A DNA stretch of 64,000 bases from Mortierella alpina (Eukaryota; Mortierellomycota; Mortierellomycetes; Mortierellales; Mortierellaceae). Shown here one piece after another: positions 31,701 through 41,192 of this stretch; the first letter of the stretch is position 1, and each line of letters begins with the position of its first letter. The notes beneath the pieces were generated by a model. That model did not search any database and was not told the origin of the DNA. It saw only the letters and a program-made list of their open reading frames with translations. The translations under genes and the position numbers were made by a program. The stretch covers positions 682,001-746,000 of the forward strand of contig JANATF010000007.1 in the NCBI GenBank assembly GCA_029449245.1. Reading direction: 5' to 3'.

Positions 31701-33910
31701 TACAAAGATACATGGGAATGTTTAACTACTTCCGAGAGTACTTGCCGTTATATGGTCCTATTGCTGGTCCACTCGAATCTTTGCGCAATGCTAAAGGTCG
31801 CTTCGTACTGAATGATTTGCAGATGAAGTGCTTTGAGGGTATTAAAAAGCTATTTCCGTATGCTCCTATATTGAAACAAGTAATCTGGAGACTGCATATG
31901 TATGTAGGAACGGATGCTTCGAATGAAGGGATTGCTGGTATGGCTTATCAGTTACCATTAGGCGAAAAAGACGATAGTAAGATTAATTATATCTCTTTCA
32001 CTTCGCGTGCTTTGCGTGATCATGAGAAGCGGTATCCGGCTTATAAAAAGGAATTACTAGCAATCATCTTTACTTTAAAGAAGTTTCACTACTATTTGTG
32101 GGGCAGACGTTTTACCTTATTCACAGATCATAAGCCGTTGACCTTTCTGATGGATCAGAAATGTTTGTCAAACATAATGGCTGATTGGCGTGAAACTATC
32201 TTCAGCTATGACTTTGAAATCATTCATCGTCCTGGAATATTGAATGTGATCCCTGACACTTTATCCAGAGCGTTTCCTGAAGAATTATGGCCAGAAGATA
32301 AAAGGTCAGCTATCGTGAAGCATTCAAAGAGTAATGCTGCCATGTCCAGTGTGTCATCTGTTCCAGAGACAATTGATTCTGTAGACTTTGCTCTTCGAAT
32401 GACTCCTGATAGCATAACATCTCCAGAAGGGGTGCAGTTGCCTGCATTGTCTTTCATGCATCAAATTCCTGATCCTGAGAGTTGGCACGTTCCTGAGAAA
32501 TCTAGGCGAAGAGAGATTTTGAAGAAGACGCATTCCTTTGGTCATTTAGGGGCTACAGCAATGGTGAACATGATCCATCAAGACAATAAAACGTGGCCCA
32601 GATTGAAAGAGGACTGTGTCCTCTGGGTTAAATCGTGTTCATCTTGTCAGCGGTACAATATCGCAAGAAAAGGCTATCACCCTTTAAAAGCCATTCACGC
32701 AGAATTACCTGGTGAACACTTGGCTATAGACTTGGCGCAATTTCCGCTGAGCACTAATGGCTATGAATATGCATTATTAGTCGTTGATGTCTGTACTAGA
32801 TTTGTATTTCTATTTGAGTTGAGAACCAAGGATGCTGCTTCAGTTAGTAAGCGCCTTTTCCGTCTTTTTTGTGATATCGGTTTTCCGAAAATCATCCAAA
32901 GTGACAATGGGCTAGAGTTCGTCAACAGCATTATCAAAGAAATGACAAAGACACTTACAATTGATCATCGTCTGTCTACACCGTATCACCCTCGAGGTAA
33001 CGGAGTAGCAGAGAGGCATATCAAGTCAATGAAGGACATTCTTCGTAAAAACATTGAAGCTAACCCCACTAATTGGGATGTGCACTTACCCATGGTTCAA
33101 CTTCAAATGAACACGAGAATTGTCTCGCTTCATAACTCTACACCGTTCTCTTTGTTCTACGGTAGAGCGTTTCCTGGGATATCAAATTTCACAGCAGCCG
33201 AAAGTCGCTTGCTATCCGATGATGATTTAGAGAAGAGATTATTATACTTGACTCATTTGATATTTCCTGCACTGTCTGACATTAGTTCAGACAACCAAAA
33301 GAAAATGATTGATAAATTCAACAACTCGCATACCATCCGTGAAATTCAACCTGGCGCATTTGTCATGGCGATCGATCCAGTTGCTGAAGGTGCTCTTGTT
33401 CCTAAAAAGGACGGCCCTTTTAAAGTAGTGAGACGAACGAGCTTTGGTGCTTATGAATTGCAAGACGCAACGGGTGACATTTTGCCTCGTCATTATGCTC
33501 CTGAGCAATTGAACGTAGTAACCCAAGACCTGGCGCAGCCCTCTGAGGAGAGCTACGAAGTTGAGTCGATTCTAGGACATAGCTTAGAAGACGGCCAATT
33601 GCTTTATAAGGTTCATTGGAAGGGATACTCGGAGAATGAGGACTCCTTCATCCCCTACGAACAGTTTGACTCGGACAAGTTAGTCCACCAATATTGGAAA
33701 GGAATTAACAAGACGAATCCTCACGTAGTCGCGAAGCAGCATCGAAAGAAGCTGAAGACTCAGAAGGAAGAGTTGAAGAATCACCTTGCAACAAGCGAGA
33801 CAGCTAGCATTAAGAGAAAGGCTCCTGCAATCGCTTCAATTGCTCAAGCTGGCTCCAGCACTACGCATCGGGTCAGACGATCAGGTCGTGGTAATGTGGA
33901 GAAGTTGTAG
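28718..33910 (+). CDS. A1 Gag-Pol polyprotein
   Basis: One uninterrupted frame of 1730 aa. In order: Gag with a coiled-coil-rich start (FQKLEREVEEANRDKQDALS) and a zinc knuckle of unusual spacing (CSKERCTSSTHAPAQC, CX4CX4HX4C, about residue 460); aspartic protease (LDYGSTDSYID, about 594; the usual Ser/Thr of D-S/T-G is Tyr here); reverse transcriptase with YVDD (about 917); RNase H (GTDASNEGIAG ... LFTDHKPLTFL); integrase with the HHCC finger (HSFGHLG...CSSCQRY) and DDE residues in AIDLAQF, QSDNG and GVAERH; and a C-terminal chromodomain (YEVESILGHS...YKVHWKGYSENEDSF). Gag and Pol are fused without frameshift, so processing or translation control must set their ratio. The first ATG is the one also used by A2. 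Confidence 0.93.
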   Translation: MASNDSASAIPEDVVMASGDPPSAHTGEADMDVWSIDASDDKLSMFQKLEREVEEANRDKQDALSRYMDTKVAVRKLKQLDSKDATLTDAQRRRNAAKHDAKVEDAQRDLDNAVRDFDTVHRHWMQMRPQPLDHQYRDEQQSPASDVQDADEASGSLVAQFNSASIWHCDIRRCLKEKVVPVFQNSEKIDFSRLIPKSFPDEPEFKLKLQGKEDLAALEIVRVINRFLREFRDFYKLHLGSLFAILASQYMMKAFRKAGIEVRLLEESLVTMGKDLTTQMEAVQEADGPVYFDYTSIDTWFPIEKCVRELFRVDLLKSEAVKQVFALDTATFTDVHLYAGKVELLMEASGLKDSAYETLVIESLFAGLPDEGQKAITAKYPKMVDLPNVAAFLDCVRADSTQFPGRKTDWAKWFKARFKSIEIASQSATPVAFVKKPAIPQPNKGKHPRKDTRQPCSKERCTSSTHAPAQCYVLHPELRPQFKKHKSSAHGHIRSVSAMQKAPAVIELQPVHAKRLAAMTQEVDMIRSSSLDTILAEKINDVHINKHADVARYFAEFDPYTPTKRLCAFRGAQEGDNRISVKIYANGKELTAVLDYGSTDSYIDLAIAREMGIKVARLPGPIELGEAGMKAENMLTCDKVDLVCNDRSVSCQISVMNIPYYDFYIGMDLFPRFGYYVGGVRMPKPPPLTDIWIYDDDKPSILPDAVPDTENTPEFVADKAHFLKELEPALERNSAIDPKSYCELEILKVELKLPADCVINVKSRPFHAHSQGAEVARQIKQWGDDGVIVLAPKGNPYNNSLTLAARRDMDGKVLKYRVCLDPRVLNKQLLKSDTFPLPLIPDLLKKAAGHKYYSTFDLTQAYHRLPLSKESQPYTAFTYEGKQYMFARAPFGLKPMTSIFQRGMSYLLGDLQFAGIYVDDTVIFSHTKEDHLEQAKIIVDRLTQAKLILNRQKCHLFHTEIMLLGFLVNKEGRRINPEKVANISQWAPPTNNKAVQRYMGMFNYFREYLPLYGPIAGPLESLRNAKGRFVLNDLQMKCFEGIKKLFPYAPILKQVIWRLHMYVGTDASNEGIAGMAYQLPLGEKDDSKINYISFTSRALRDHEKRYPAYKKELLAIIFTLKKFHYYLWGRRFTLFTDHKPLTFLMDQKCLSNIMADWRETIFSYDFEIIHRPGILNVIPDTLSRAFPEELWPEDKRSAIVKHSKSNAAMSSVSSVPETIDSVDFALRMTPDSITSPEGVQLPALSFMHQIPDPESWHVPEKSRRREILKKTHSFGHLGATAMVNMIHQDNKTWPRLKEDCVLWVKSCSSCQRYNIARKGYHPLKAIHAELPGEHLAIDLAQFPLSTNGYEYALLVVDVCTRFVFLFELRTKDAASVSKRLFRLFCDIGFPKIIQSDNGLEFVNSIIKEMTKTLTIDHRLSTPYHPRGNGVAERHIKSMKDILRKNIEANPTNWDVHLPMVQLQMNTRIVSLHNSTPFSLFYGRAFPGISNFTAAESRLLSDDDLEKRLLYLTHLIFPALSDISSDNQKKMIDKFNNSHTIREIQPGAFVMAIDPVAEGALVPKKDGPFKVVRRTSFGAYELQDATGDILPRHYAPEQLNVVTQDLAQPSEESYEVESILGHSLEDGQLLYKVHWKGYSENEDSFIPYEQFDSDKLVHQYWKGINKTNPHVVAKQHRKKLKTQKEELKNHLATSETASIKRKAPAIASIAQAGSSTTHRVRRSGRGNVEKL

Positions 33911-34550
33911 TCGTTTTCAGGTTTGTGCAGGAGAGGGAATGGAGAAGAGAAGAGGCATGTACATTACAATTTTTGTAATTCTATTTTTGGACCGCGTAAA
34001 AAATCATTTTGCGGGGGAGTGTGGGGCTTATTCCCATGTATACCACATTCTCACGCGCGCGTTGTTCACCATGAGGTTTTTTGGATTAAGGTTTGGACCT
34101 TACTTTCCTCATTCATTCACACTTGGTCTTTGGTCTTTTTTCCGCATTGCGTTTTTCCATGACAAGTAAGAGTTGTCTTTTGTCAACTCGTGCCATTGAG
34201 CACTAGCCACCGTATATTAGGCATGTTAGACAGCCGCAGTCTGCAGACGCACTGTACAGCAGTATGAGACATGTTCTCATCAGACTAACTCAGGTTAATT
34301 TTTGATCCTGGTCTGAGAAGGCTTTCCCGTTCTTCATCGGTTTTCCTTCCCAAGTGGTTCAAGCAAGAGATGTACACTCTGCTTTACCCACTCTCAGAGG
34401 TTTTAATCCCTCTATCTATATGGAAAAGGTTCTTTTTTCCCATCACTTTGTATGGTTTTTCCTTTATCCTGGCACTTTAGAAACGAATTGCTACCGTTTC
34501 TAGCCACATCACAGCACTGCAACCCTGGATTTCATCTCGAGGGGGGAGTC
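33911..34550 (+). other. A1 3' untranslated region with polypurine tracts
   Basis: Contains two G-rich purine tracts: TTTTGCGGGGGAGTGTGGGG near 34008-34026, and CTCGAGGGGGGAGTC directly before the 3' LTR (34536-34550), the expected plus-strand primer. Element B has the same pair. Confidence 0.7.
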
Positions 34551-34763
34551 TGTGGTGTTTTATGCTGGTGTGGGGCTCAGGCACGTATGTACCTGAGTCG
34601 CACCTCCCTTTTTACTTCTACGATTATTAAGAGTTCCCGTGACCGGTGTCTGGAGGAGCTATATAAGTCCTCCAGATCCCTGTCCACAATAAAACCCTCT
34701 CTTGTTCTCGTTGACTTCAGTTCCCCAGTTAGTATTGTAAGTTTACCCCTAGAGAATATCACA
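34551..34763 (+). mobile_element. A1 3' LTR, shared as left LTR of element B1
   Basis: Full A-type LTR. To its left is A1; to its right is the leader of the family B element, whose own LTR type (at 40982) is different. See findings. Confidence 0.88.
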
Positions 34764-34963
34764 TCCCAGTTGTGTACTGAGTGCTCCATCGCTGCCAGTG
34801 AGCTGATTAACGACGATTATTGTCCGTCTTAATCGTCCTGGCTTGATATTTCTCTGGGCCTTTTCCTAGAACTGAAATATTGGATTTGTTAGGAGGAAGT
34901 CCCTAACAATCGTAGTTGATCTGTACATACTAGTTCGGTCAGCAATCCAATCTACCTTCCACT
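34764..34963 (+). other. B1 leader
   Basis: Two hundred bases from the A-type LTR to the B1 start codon; much shorter than the 745-base A leader and without a recognisable primer site (TCCCAGTTGTGTAC follows the LTR). Part of the leader may be lost at the junction. Confidence 0.55.
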
Positions 34964-37900
34964 ATGACTGAAGACATCGACATGCAAGATGCTGCCGTTG
35001 CAGCACCCAGCGTCTTCCGATCCGCACTGGCTCCAGTAATTGACAATCCAAGCATGATCCGGATTGAGTCCAGGGCTGAAAAGAAGCAGAGGGAGCTTGA
35101 TGGATGGAAGCTTGAGTTGGAGAACAGTCGCGCCGATTGTGAGGAGGTATCGCAGCGCTACCAGGAGATTGCGAAGGTGGCCAGAGACGCAGCCAAAGCC
35201 TTAGCGAGCGTCGATCCGGCGCTTAATCCTGGGGAGCAGCAAGCTGGCGTCGCCGAGGTGAATCGCCGCAAGAAGGCTGTTATGGAGGAGTTGCAAGCGG
35301 CAAAGGAGGCCGTCCTGTTGGCGCAATCCTTTGTGACAGAGTTCACGGCGGAGTTGGCGAATCTGAGCGAGGCTTCCGTCTGCGATGACGTCTGGCAGGA
35401 CGACAAGTCTGCGACGTCCGCTTCCTCTCGTTCCAAGTCCGGGCGGTATGCGTGCACTCCTGATACCAACAATCCGTGGCACGCAGATATAGTGCGTTGC
35501 TTGAAGGAGAAGATGGTGCCGCTGGAGTCGGGGACAGGCAAGATTGACTTCAATGGCCTGGTTCCGAAGGTCTTCACCAACGCGCCATCTCTGGACGATA
35601 TCGTGAAGAAGAAGGAAGGTGACTCCTCTGCCTTGCTCATCGTTCAAGGGATCCATCGTTTCCTGTCCGAGTTTCAAGAGTTTCATGAGACTCATCTGGG
35701 GCGACTGTTTCCGATCCTGGCAAGCGGCTACATGGCGGCTGCTTTCAGGGATGCTGGACTGCAAACGTCGCTGTTGAAGGATCCTCTGGTGAGCTGGGGG
35801 TCGGACCTTCCAACACAGTTGGATAAGTTGGAGCCTGAAGGGGACGACCTTGAGTACAACTATGGCATCATAGACACTTGGGTTCCGGTCAAGATGGTGG
35901 TCCAGGAGCTGTTCAAGCTTGATCTGCTGAAGGCGGTTGCGATCCGGGGTTTGTTCAACTTAGCAACCAACACCTTCAGTGATGTGCATGCATATTGCAC
36001 TAGAGTCGAGCTCTTGGTTGAGGCTTCTGGTCTCCGCGGCACGGTCCATGAGAAGCTCGTCGTCGAGTCGCTGTATGCGGGTCTGCCTGACGAGGGACAG
36101 CGGGCTGTCACAACGCTGTGGCCTGAAGTGACTAAGGTTCCTGGCGTTGATGCAGTGTTGGAGTGCATCCGCAACGCACGAGTTGCGTTCCCCGGAATTC
36201 GCACCAATTGGGTCGATTGGTTCCATATGCGTTTCAAGACCTTGTCGAACAAGAAGAGCGGTGCGAAGGCGGTTGAGAAGGATGAAGTTCCTGACTCCCG
36301 CTCGCACAAGAAGCGTCCGCGCAAGGACAATGCTCCCGCTGTAAAGGACTCTGATGGCAAGTCGAGGAGGAACACTTGCTCGAGCACGCACTGCAACTCG
36401 AAGTTCCATACTCCTGCCACATGCTTCACCATGCACCCTGAGCTTCGGAACGCTCCCAAGAGGTTCAAGGCGCAGTCGTCGGGTCCTGTTAGAGCGACGG
36501 CTTCGATGAGGCTAGAGCCCATCGCTGATGCTAAGGTTGCGGCTATGAAAGCATCTATGCATGAGATGAGAAAGAGTACGGTAGCTGATAGATTAGAGGA
36601 TGATATGAATTCTCTGTCGTTTAATACAGTGTCTGCTTTTTCCCAGTGTTTGGCTGAGCTCGATCGTGGTGAACCTACAAAGTATTTGTGTGCTTTCAGA
36701 GGTCCTGCCGAGGGTGAAACTAGGCATGTCACCAAGTTCTATGTTAACGAAAAAGAACTGACTGCGTTAATTGATCCTGGTTCTACTCACACGTACATCG
36801 ATGCCGATATTGCGAGAGAAATGAACTTACGCATCGCCACTATGCCTGGTGATGTCAAAGGGTTTAGCGCCCAAAGTCGATCTAAGTACAGTATGACATG
36901 TGACAAAGTGGATGTTAGATGCAATGGACGTTCCTTGCAATGCCACCTTGCCGTCATGGACGATCTGGACTATTATGATTGCATCATAGGAATGGATTTG
37001 TTTTCCCGTTTTGGCTATTATCTTGGAGGTTCGACAGATATCAAGCCTAAAGATAATCGCCTTCCCGATGTATGGGTATATGATGAAGACAAGCCCTCTA
37101 TCATTCCTGATACTCCTCCTGCTGCTGAAGCCAGTGAGCAGTTCAAGAGTGATCAAGAACTGTTTCTGAGTGAAATACAGCCATTGTTGGATGAAAACTC
37201 CGCTATTGATCCCAAAAGCTTCTGCGATCTGGACATCATGCGGGTTGAGTTGAAAGTTCCTGATGATTGTCGTATCCACGTCAGATCCCGTGATTTCCAT
37301 GCTCAGACAGCAAAGGAGGAGGTTCATTCTCAAATCCTTAAATGGTGGGATAGTGGGGTTATCGTACCTGCGCCGAAAGGCAACCCATTTAATAATTCGT
37401 TGACGCTTGCTGCACGACGTGACCTAGAAGGCAATGTTTTAAAATACAGAGTCTGTTTAGATCCTAGAGTCCTCAATAAGCAACTGCTAGACACGGATAC
37501 ATTCCAGCTGCCGCTCATCTCAGACATCCTGCAGAAGACGGCTGGACACGAGTTCTTCTCGACTATTGATTTGTCGCAAGCTTACCATCGATTGCCGTTG
37601 GCTGCAGACAGTCAAAAGTATACTGCTTTCACATATGATGGAAAGCAGTACATGTTCGCCAGGGCTCCCTTTGGATTAAAGCCCATGACCAGCATCTTCC
37701 AAAGGGGCATGGTCTACATGTTTGGTGACCTGTCCTTTGTCTGCATCTACGTTGACGACATTGTCATCTACTCGCGGAAGAAGGAAGAGCACCTACAACA
37801 TGTAAAGATTGTACTTGATCGGTTAACAAAAGCCAAACTTATTGTCAATCGCGACAAGTGCCACTTTATGAGAACCGAGATTGTGCTTCTCGGCTTTGTG

Positions 37901-40162
37901 ATTGACAGACATGGAAGAAGGATTAATCCTGAGAAAGTTGCCAATGTCAAATCATGGATGCCACCTACCAATGGTAAAGGAGTGCAGAGATACACTGGTA
38001 TGTTCACCTATTTCTCTGAGTACATTCCACTGTACGGTACACTCGCTGCGCCATTGAACAGGCTCAAAAACGTCAAGGGCGTCTTTGTCCTGAACGATCT
38101 TGAGTTGCGGTGTTTTGAAAAGATCAAGGAGCTCATTGTGCTCGCTCCTGTCTTGTCATTTCCGAACTTCAAGATCGCCTTTTATATTGCCACTGATGCG
38201 TCCAATGTTGGTATTGGAGTTGTTCTCTATCAGTTACCAGATGGAGAAGGTGGAAAGGTCAATTACATTTCGTTCATGGCTAGGTCTTTGCAAGACCATG
38301 AGCGTCGTTACCCAGCGTATAAGAAAGAACTCTTGGCGATCATTTACGCTCTCAAGAAGTTTCATTATTATATTGCTGGAAGACACTTTACTCTGTTCAC
38401 TGGTCACAAGCCTCTTACCTTCTTGCAAGATCAAGAGAAGTTGACCAACATTATAGCAGAGTGGAAGGACACTCTTTTTAGCTATGATTTCACGCTGATT
38501 CATAGACCCGGTATCCTGAATATCATTCCTGATGCTCTTTCTAGGGCGTTTCCTGAAGAGTTGTGGAGCAAGGATAAAGAAGATAACTTTAGGGTTGGTA
38601 CTAGAAAGACGTCTGCCACCACTCGTGCGTCTGATAGAGAACAGATTCATTCTGCAGATTTCGCTCTCCAAATGGCTGAAACGGGAACAATTCGTTTGGC
38701 GGAGGGTATTCAGATAGATGACCGCATGGATGTGGACGAATTACCTTTCGTTCATCATGCAGTCGATCCTGAAAGTCGCCATGTTGTTCCTGTGGCTCAA
38801 CGTAGCCGCCTGTTGAAAGAGGTCCACTCGTTTGGTCACCTCGGCGCATCCGCCATGGTGAAGACCATTCAACAGGACAGCAAGACGTGGCCTAAGTTGA
38901 AAGAGGATTGTGTTAAATGGGTGAAAGACTGTTCATCCTGTCAGCGATACAATATTGCAAGAAAGGGCTATCATCCTTTGAAAGCTATTCATGCTGAGTT
39001 ACCTGGTGAGCATCTGGCCATTGACCTGGCACAGTTCCCAGTGAGCTCCAGCGGACATGAGTACGCTTTGCTCGTAGTAGACGTCTGCACCAGATTCGTC
39101 TTCTTATATCCGTTAAGGAACAAAGAAGCAAAATCAGTTGCTACATGTCTCTTTCGGCTCTTCTGTGACATTGGTTTCCCTAAGATCATTCAAAGTGATA
39201 ACGGATCAGAATTTGTCAACAGTATCATATCCGAATTGACCAAGACGTTGAGCGTTGACCATCGCTTGTCTACTCCATACCACCCACGTGGCAACGGTGT
39301 TGCGGAGAGACATATCAAGTCGATGAAAGACATTCTTCGTAAGAACATCGAAGGCAGAGTTCCAGAGTGGGATGTGCACTTACCCATGGTCCAATTGCAG
39401 ATGAACACGAAGATTGTATCCCTAACAAACTCCACGCCCTTCTCCCTGTTCTACGGGAGGGCGTTCTCCGGCATATCAAATTTCTCTGCTGCGAAGAGTC
39501 GCCTAATGTCAGATGAAGAACTTGAGAAAAGATTAGTATATCTTACTCAATTGGTATTCCCTGCGCTATCCTCTCTTAGTAAGGATAATCAGCAAAAAAT
39601 GATTGACAAGTTCAACAACTCACATACTATCCGTGAGATCCAGCCTGGCGCATTTGTCATGGCTCGGGATCCTGTTGCTGTTGGTTCCATGTCTCCTTCA
39701 AAGGACGGTCCATTTAAAGTAACAAGGAGAACGACCCATGGTGCCTACGAGTTGCAGGATTTAACGGGTGAAGTATTGCCTCGTCACTATGCTCCTGAGC
39801 AGTTGGAAGTGGTCACTCAAGATCTGGACGCACAGTCAGATGAGAGTTATGAAGTCCAGTCTATCGTTGACCACAAGGTCGAAGACGGCGCTGTCCTTTA
39901 TAAAGTCCACTGGAAGGGTTACTCGGATGATGAAGACTCCTTTATCCCTCATTCCCAATTCGACTCGGACAGGTTGATTCACCAGTACTGGAAGCGGATC
40001 AATCAGACGAATCCTCATGTGGTCGCGAAGAAGCAACGAAAGTTGTTGAAGACACAAAAGGAAGAGTTGAAGGCGTTCCTGACCAACAATAAGACTGCTG
40101 CAGCTAAAAGCGCGTTGTCGAGAGTTGTTGGTAGAGCTGGTGTTACGAAAAAAAGGTCGTAA
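34964..40162 (+). CDS. B1 Gag-Pol polyprotein
   Basis: One 1732-aa frame, clearly related to A1 in Pol but diverged in Gag. Gag has a zinc knuckle CSSTHCNSKFHTPATC (CX4CX4HX4C) followed by MHPELR. Protease motif is LIDPGSTHTYID, with Pro in place of Ser/Thr. Reverse transcriptase has IYVDDIVIY (about 929). RNase H has ATDASNVGIG, but the usual TDH aspartate is glycine here (LFTGHKPLTFL, residue 1147), a single A-to-G change against A1. Integrase finger, DDE motif (AIDLAQF, QSDNG, GVAERH) and chromodomain (YEVQSIVDHK...YKVHWKGYSDDEDSF) are present. The frame is open throughout, so inactivation, if real, is by missense change. Leader and left LTR are not native. Confidence 0.92.
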   Translation: MTEDIDMQDAAVAAPSVFRSALAPVIDNPSMIRIESRAEKKQRELDGWKLELENSRADCEEVSQRYQEIAKVARDAAKALASVDPALNPGEQQAGVAEVNRRKKAVMEELQAAKEAVLLAQSFVTEFTAELANLSEASVCDDVWQDDKSATSASSRSKSGRYACTPDTNNPWHADIVRCLKEKMVPLESGTGKIDFNGLVPKVFTNAPSLDDIVKKKEGDSSALLIVQGIHRFLSEFQEFHETHLGRLFPILASGYMAAAFRDAGLQTSLLKDPLVSWGSDLPTQLDKLEPEGDDLEYNYGIIDTWVPVKMVVQELFKLDLLKAVAIRGLFNLATNTFSDVHAYCTRVELLVEASGLRGTVHEKLVVESLYAGLPDEGQRAVTTLWPEVTKVPGVDAVLECIRNARVAFPGIRTNWVDWFHMRFKTLSNKKSGAKAVEKDEVPDSRSHKKRPRKDNAPAVKDSDGKSRRNTCSSTHCNSKFHTPATCFTMHPELRNAPKRFKAQSSGPVRATASMRLEPIADAKVAAMKASMHEMRKSTVADRLEDDMNSLSFNTVSAFSQCLAELDRGEPTKYLCAFRGPAEGETRHVTKFYVNEKELTALIDPGSTHTYIDADIAREMNLRIATMPGDVKGFSAQSRSKYSMTCDKVDVRCNGRSLQCHLAVMDDLDYYDCIIGMDLFSRFGYYLGGSTDIKPKDNRLPDVWVYDEDKPSIIPDTPPAAEASEQFKSDQELFLSEIQPLLDENSAIDPKSFCDLDIMRVELKVPDDCRIHVRSRDFHAQTAKEEVHSQILKWWDSGVIVPAPKGNPFNNSLTLAARRDLEGNVLKYRVCLDPRVLNKQLLDTDTFQLPLISDILQKTAGHEFFSTIDLSQAYHRLPLAADSQKYTAFTYDGKQYMFARAPFGLKPMTSIFQRGMVYMFGDLSFVCIYVDDIVIYSRKKEEHLQHVKIVLDRLTKAKLIVNRDKCHFMRTEIVLLGFVIDRHGRRINPEKVANVKSWMPPTNGKGVQRYTGMFTYFSEYIPLYGTLAAPLNRLKNVKGVFVLNDLELRCFEKIKELIVLAPVLSFPNFKIAFYIATDASNVGIGVVLYQLPDGEGGKVNYISFMARSLQDHERRYPAYKKELLAIIYALKKFHYYIAGRHFTLFTGHKPLTFLQDQEKLTNIIAEWKDTLFSYDFTLIHRPGILNIIPDALSRAFPEELWSKDKEDNFRVGTRKTSATTRASDREQIHSADFALQMAETGTIRLAEGIQIDDRMDVDELPFVHHAVDPESRHVVPVAQRSRLLKEVHSFGHLGASAMVKTIQQDSKTWPKLKEDCVKWVKDCSSCQRYNIARKGYHPLKAIHAELPGEHLAIDLAQFPVSSSGHEYALLVVDVCTRFVFLYPLRNKEAKSVATCLFRLFCDIGFPKIIQSDNGSEFVNSIISELTKTLSVDHRLSTPYHPRGNGVAERHIKSMKDILRKNIEGRVPEWDVHLPMVQLQMNTKIVSLTNSTPFSLFYGRAFSGISNFSAAKSRLMSDEELEKRLVYLTQLVFPALSSLSKDNQQKMIDKFNNSHTIREIQPGAFVMARDPVAVGSMSPSKDGPFKVTRRTTHGAYELQDLTGEVLPRHYAPEQLEVVTQDLDAQSDESYEVQSIVDHKVEDGAVLYKVHWKGYSDDEDSFIPHSQFDSDRLIHQYWKRINQTNPHVVAKKQRKLLKTQKEELKAFLTNNKTAAAKSALSRVVGRAGVTKKRS

Positions 40163-40981
40163 GACAAGGTCGTAATGCTGCGGAAGGACGTGCAATCATT
40201 TATTGTCTAGTCGAAAACTATGACGCGTAGTAGTGAGAAAGAACCGGAGTGGTGATGAGGAAGAAAACGTCGAGTAGATGAGCAAAAAAAAGAAAAAAGA
40301 TGTTGATTTTTTTTTTTTTTTTTGGTGGCTGGCATTCAGTGCTCATTGCTAATCTGCTTTTGACTTTTTGGCGCAAAAAATCCCTTTTTGCGGGGGAGAG
40401 TGGGTCGCACTCGCAAATGCACTCACTTACATAACGCGGACCCTTGTGTTCCACGCGCGCTCTATTTTTGTACTGAGTTTTTACAGTTGCTGTTTCTCAG
40501 AGTTGCTAACACGCGATGCACTGATCCTGCATCTGCGTTGCAGTCTATGTCAATGGTCTTTTCTCGCATTGCGTTTTGCCATTTCGACTTTGCACACACA
40601 AGTGCCAACCATCCGTATCTTTGGTTGTATTTTTATGACAGCTGTCGTTCTGCAGACGCATACTCTGTCACTGGGTTTCTGTTTTTTATCCCATCATATG
40701 TAATATACACGATAGGTTTCTCGTTTTTCCCTATCTCTATCTATGTCGAAGGCTTTCCCGATCTTCACGGTTTTCCTTCTTCTACTGAATCCATATTGAG
40801 CTGTACACTCATGTGGATCCAGTACTTCTGAGGTTTAAATCCCTCTACCCAAGGTTAAAGGTCTATTTTTTACCGAATTTTCGGGTTTTTTCCTTTGATC
40901 CAGACCACTAAAGAGCGCCTAGCTAACGTTCTTGGTCGCATGTCAGGCTAAACAACCAGGCAACAATCTGGAGGGGGAGTC
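40163..40981 (+). other. B1 3' untranslated region
   Basis: Holds a 19-base T run (about 40306-40324), a G-rich tract TTTTTGCGGGGGAGAGTGGG (40385-40408), and the final polypurine tract GGAGGGGGAGTC before the LTR. Parts recur at 52707-52782, 58390-58546 and 63624-63797, marking other B copies. Confidence 0.75.
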
Positions 40982-41192
40982 TGTCATGTCCTAGTCGGTG
41001 TGGGGCTCAGGGACTGTGTACCTGAGTCGCACCTCCCTTTTTATTTCTACAAGAACCAAATATCTACTGTGACGTGATCATGGGGCCCGATATAAGGGCT
41101 CCATGAGCGCGGATCAAAATAAACCCTCTCTTTGTTCTCGTTGACTTCAGTACCTAGTAAGTTAGTATCTCATAATCATATAGAATATCACA
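40982..41192 (+). mobile_element. B1 3' LTR
   Basis: A 211-base LTR, TGTCATGTCC...ATATCACA, with CGATATAAGGG (TATA-like) and AAAATAAACC. It shares several blocks with the A LTR (GTGTGGGGCTCAGG, CCTGAGTCGCACCTCCC, TTCTCGTTGACTTCAGT, AGAATATCACA) but differs between them. The right flank is element G protease sequence. Confidence 0.9.

Larger units (their letters stand above)
27760..34763 (+). mobile_element. Element A1, complete Ty3/gypsy chromovirus
   Basis: Two 213-base LTRs that look identical, a 745-base leader, one gag-pol frame, a 640-base 3' untranslated region and a polypurine tract. The flanks (GGCTT left, TCCCA right) do not match as a target duplication because the right side is element B sequence. 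Confidence 0.9.

Noticed and set aside
34551-34763. A1 3' LTR and a separate B1 5' LTR
   Set aside because: Only one LTR is present between the two internal regions and it is A-type along its whole length, so a distinct B1 5' LTR is not supported.
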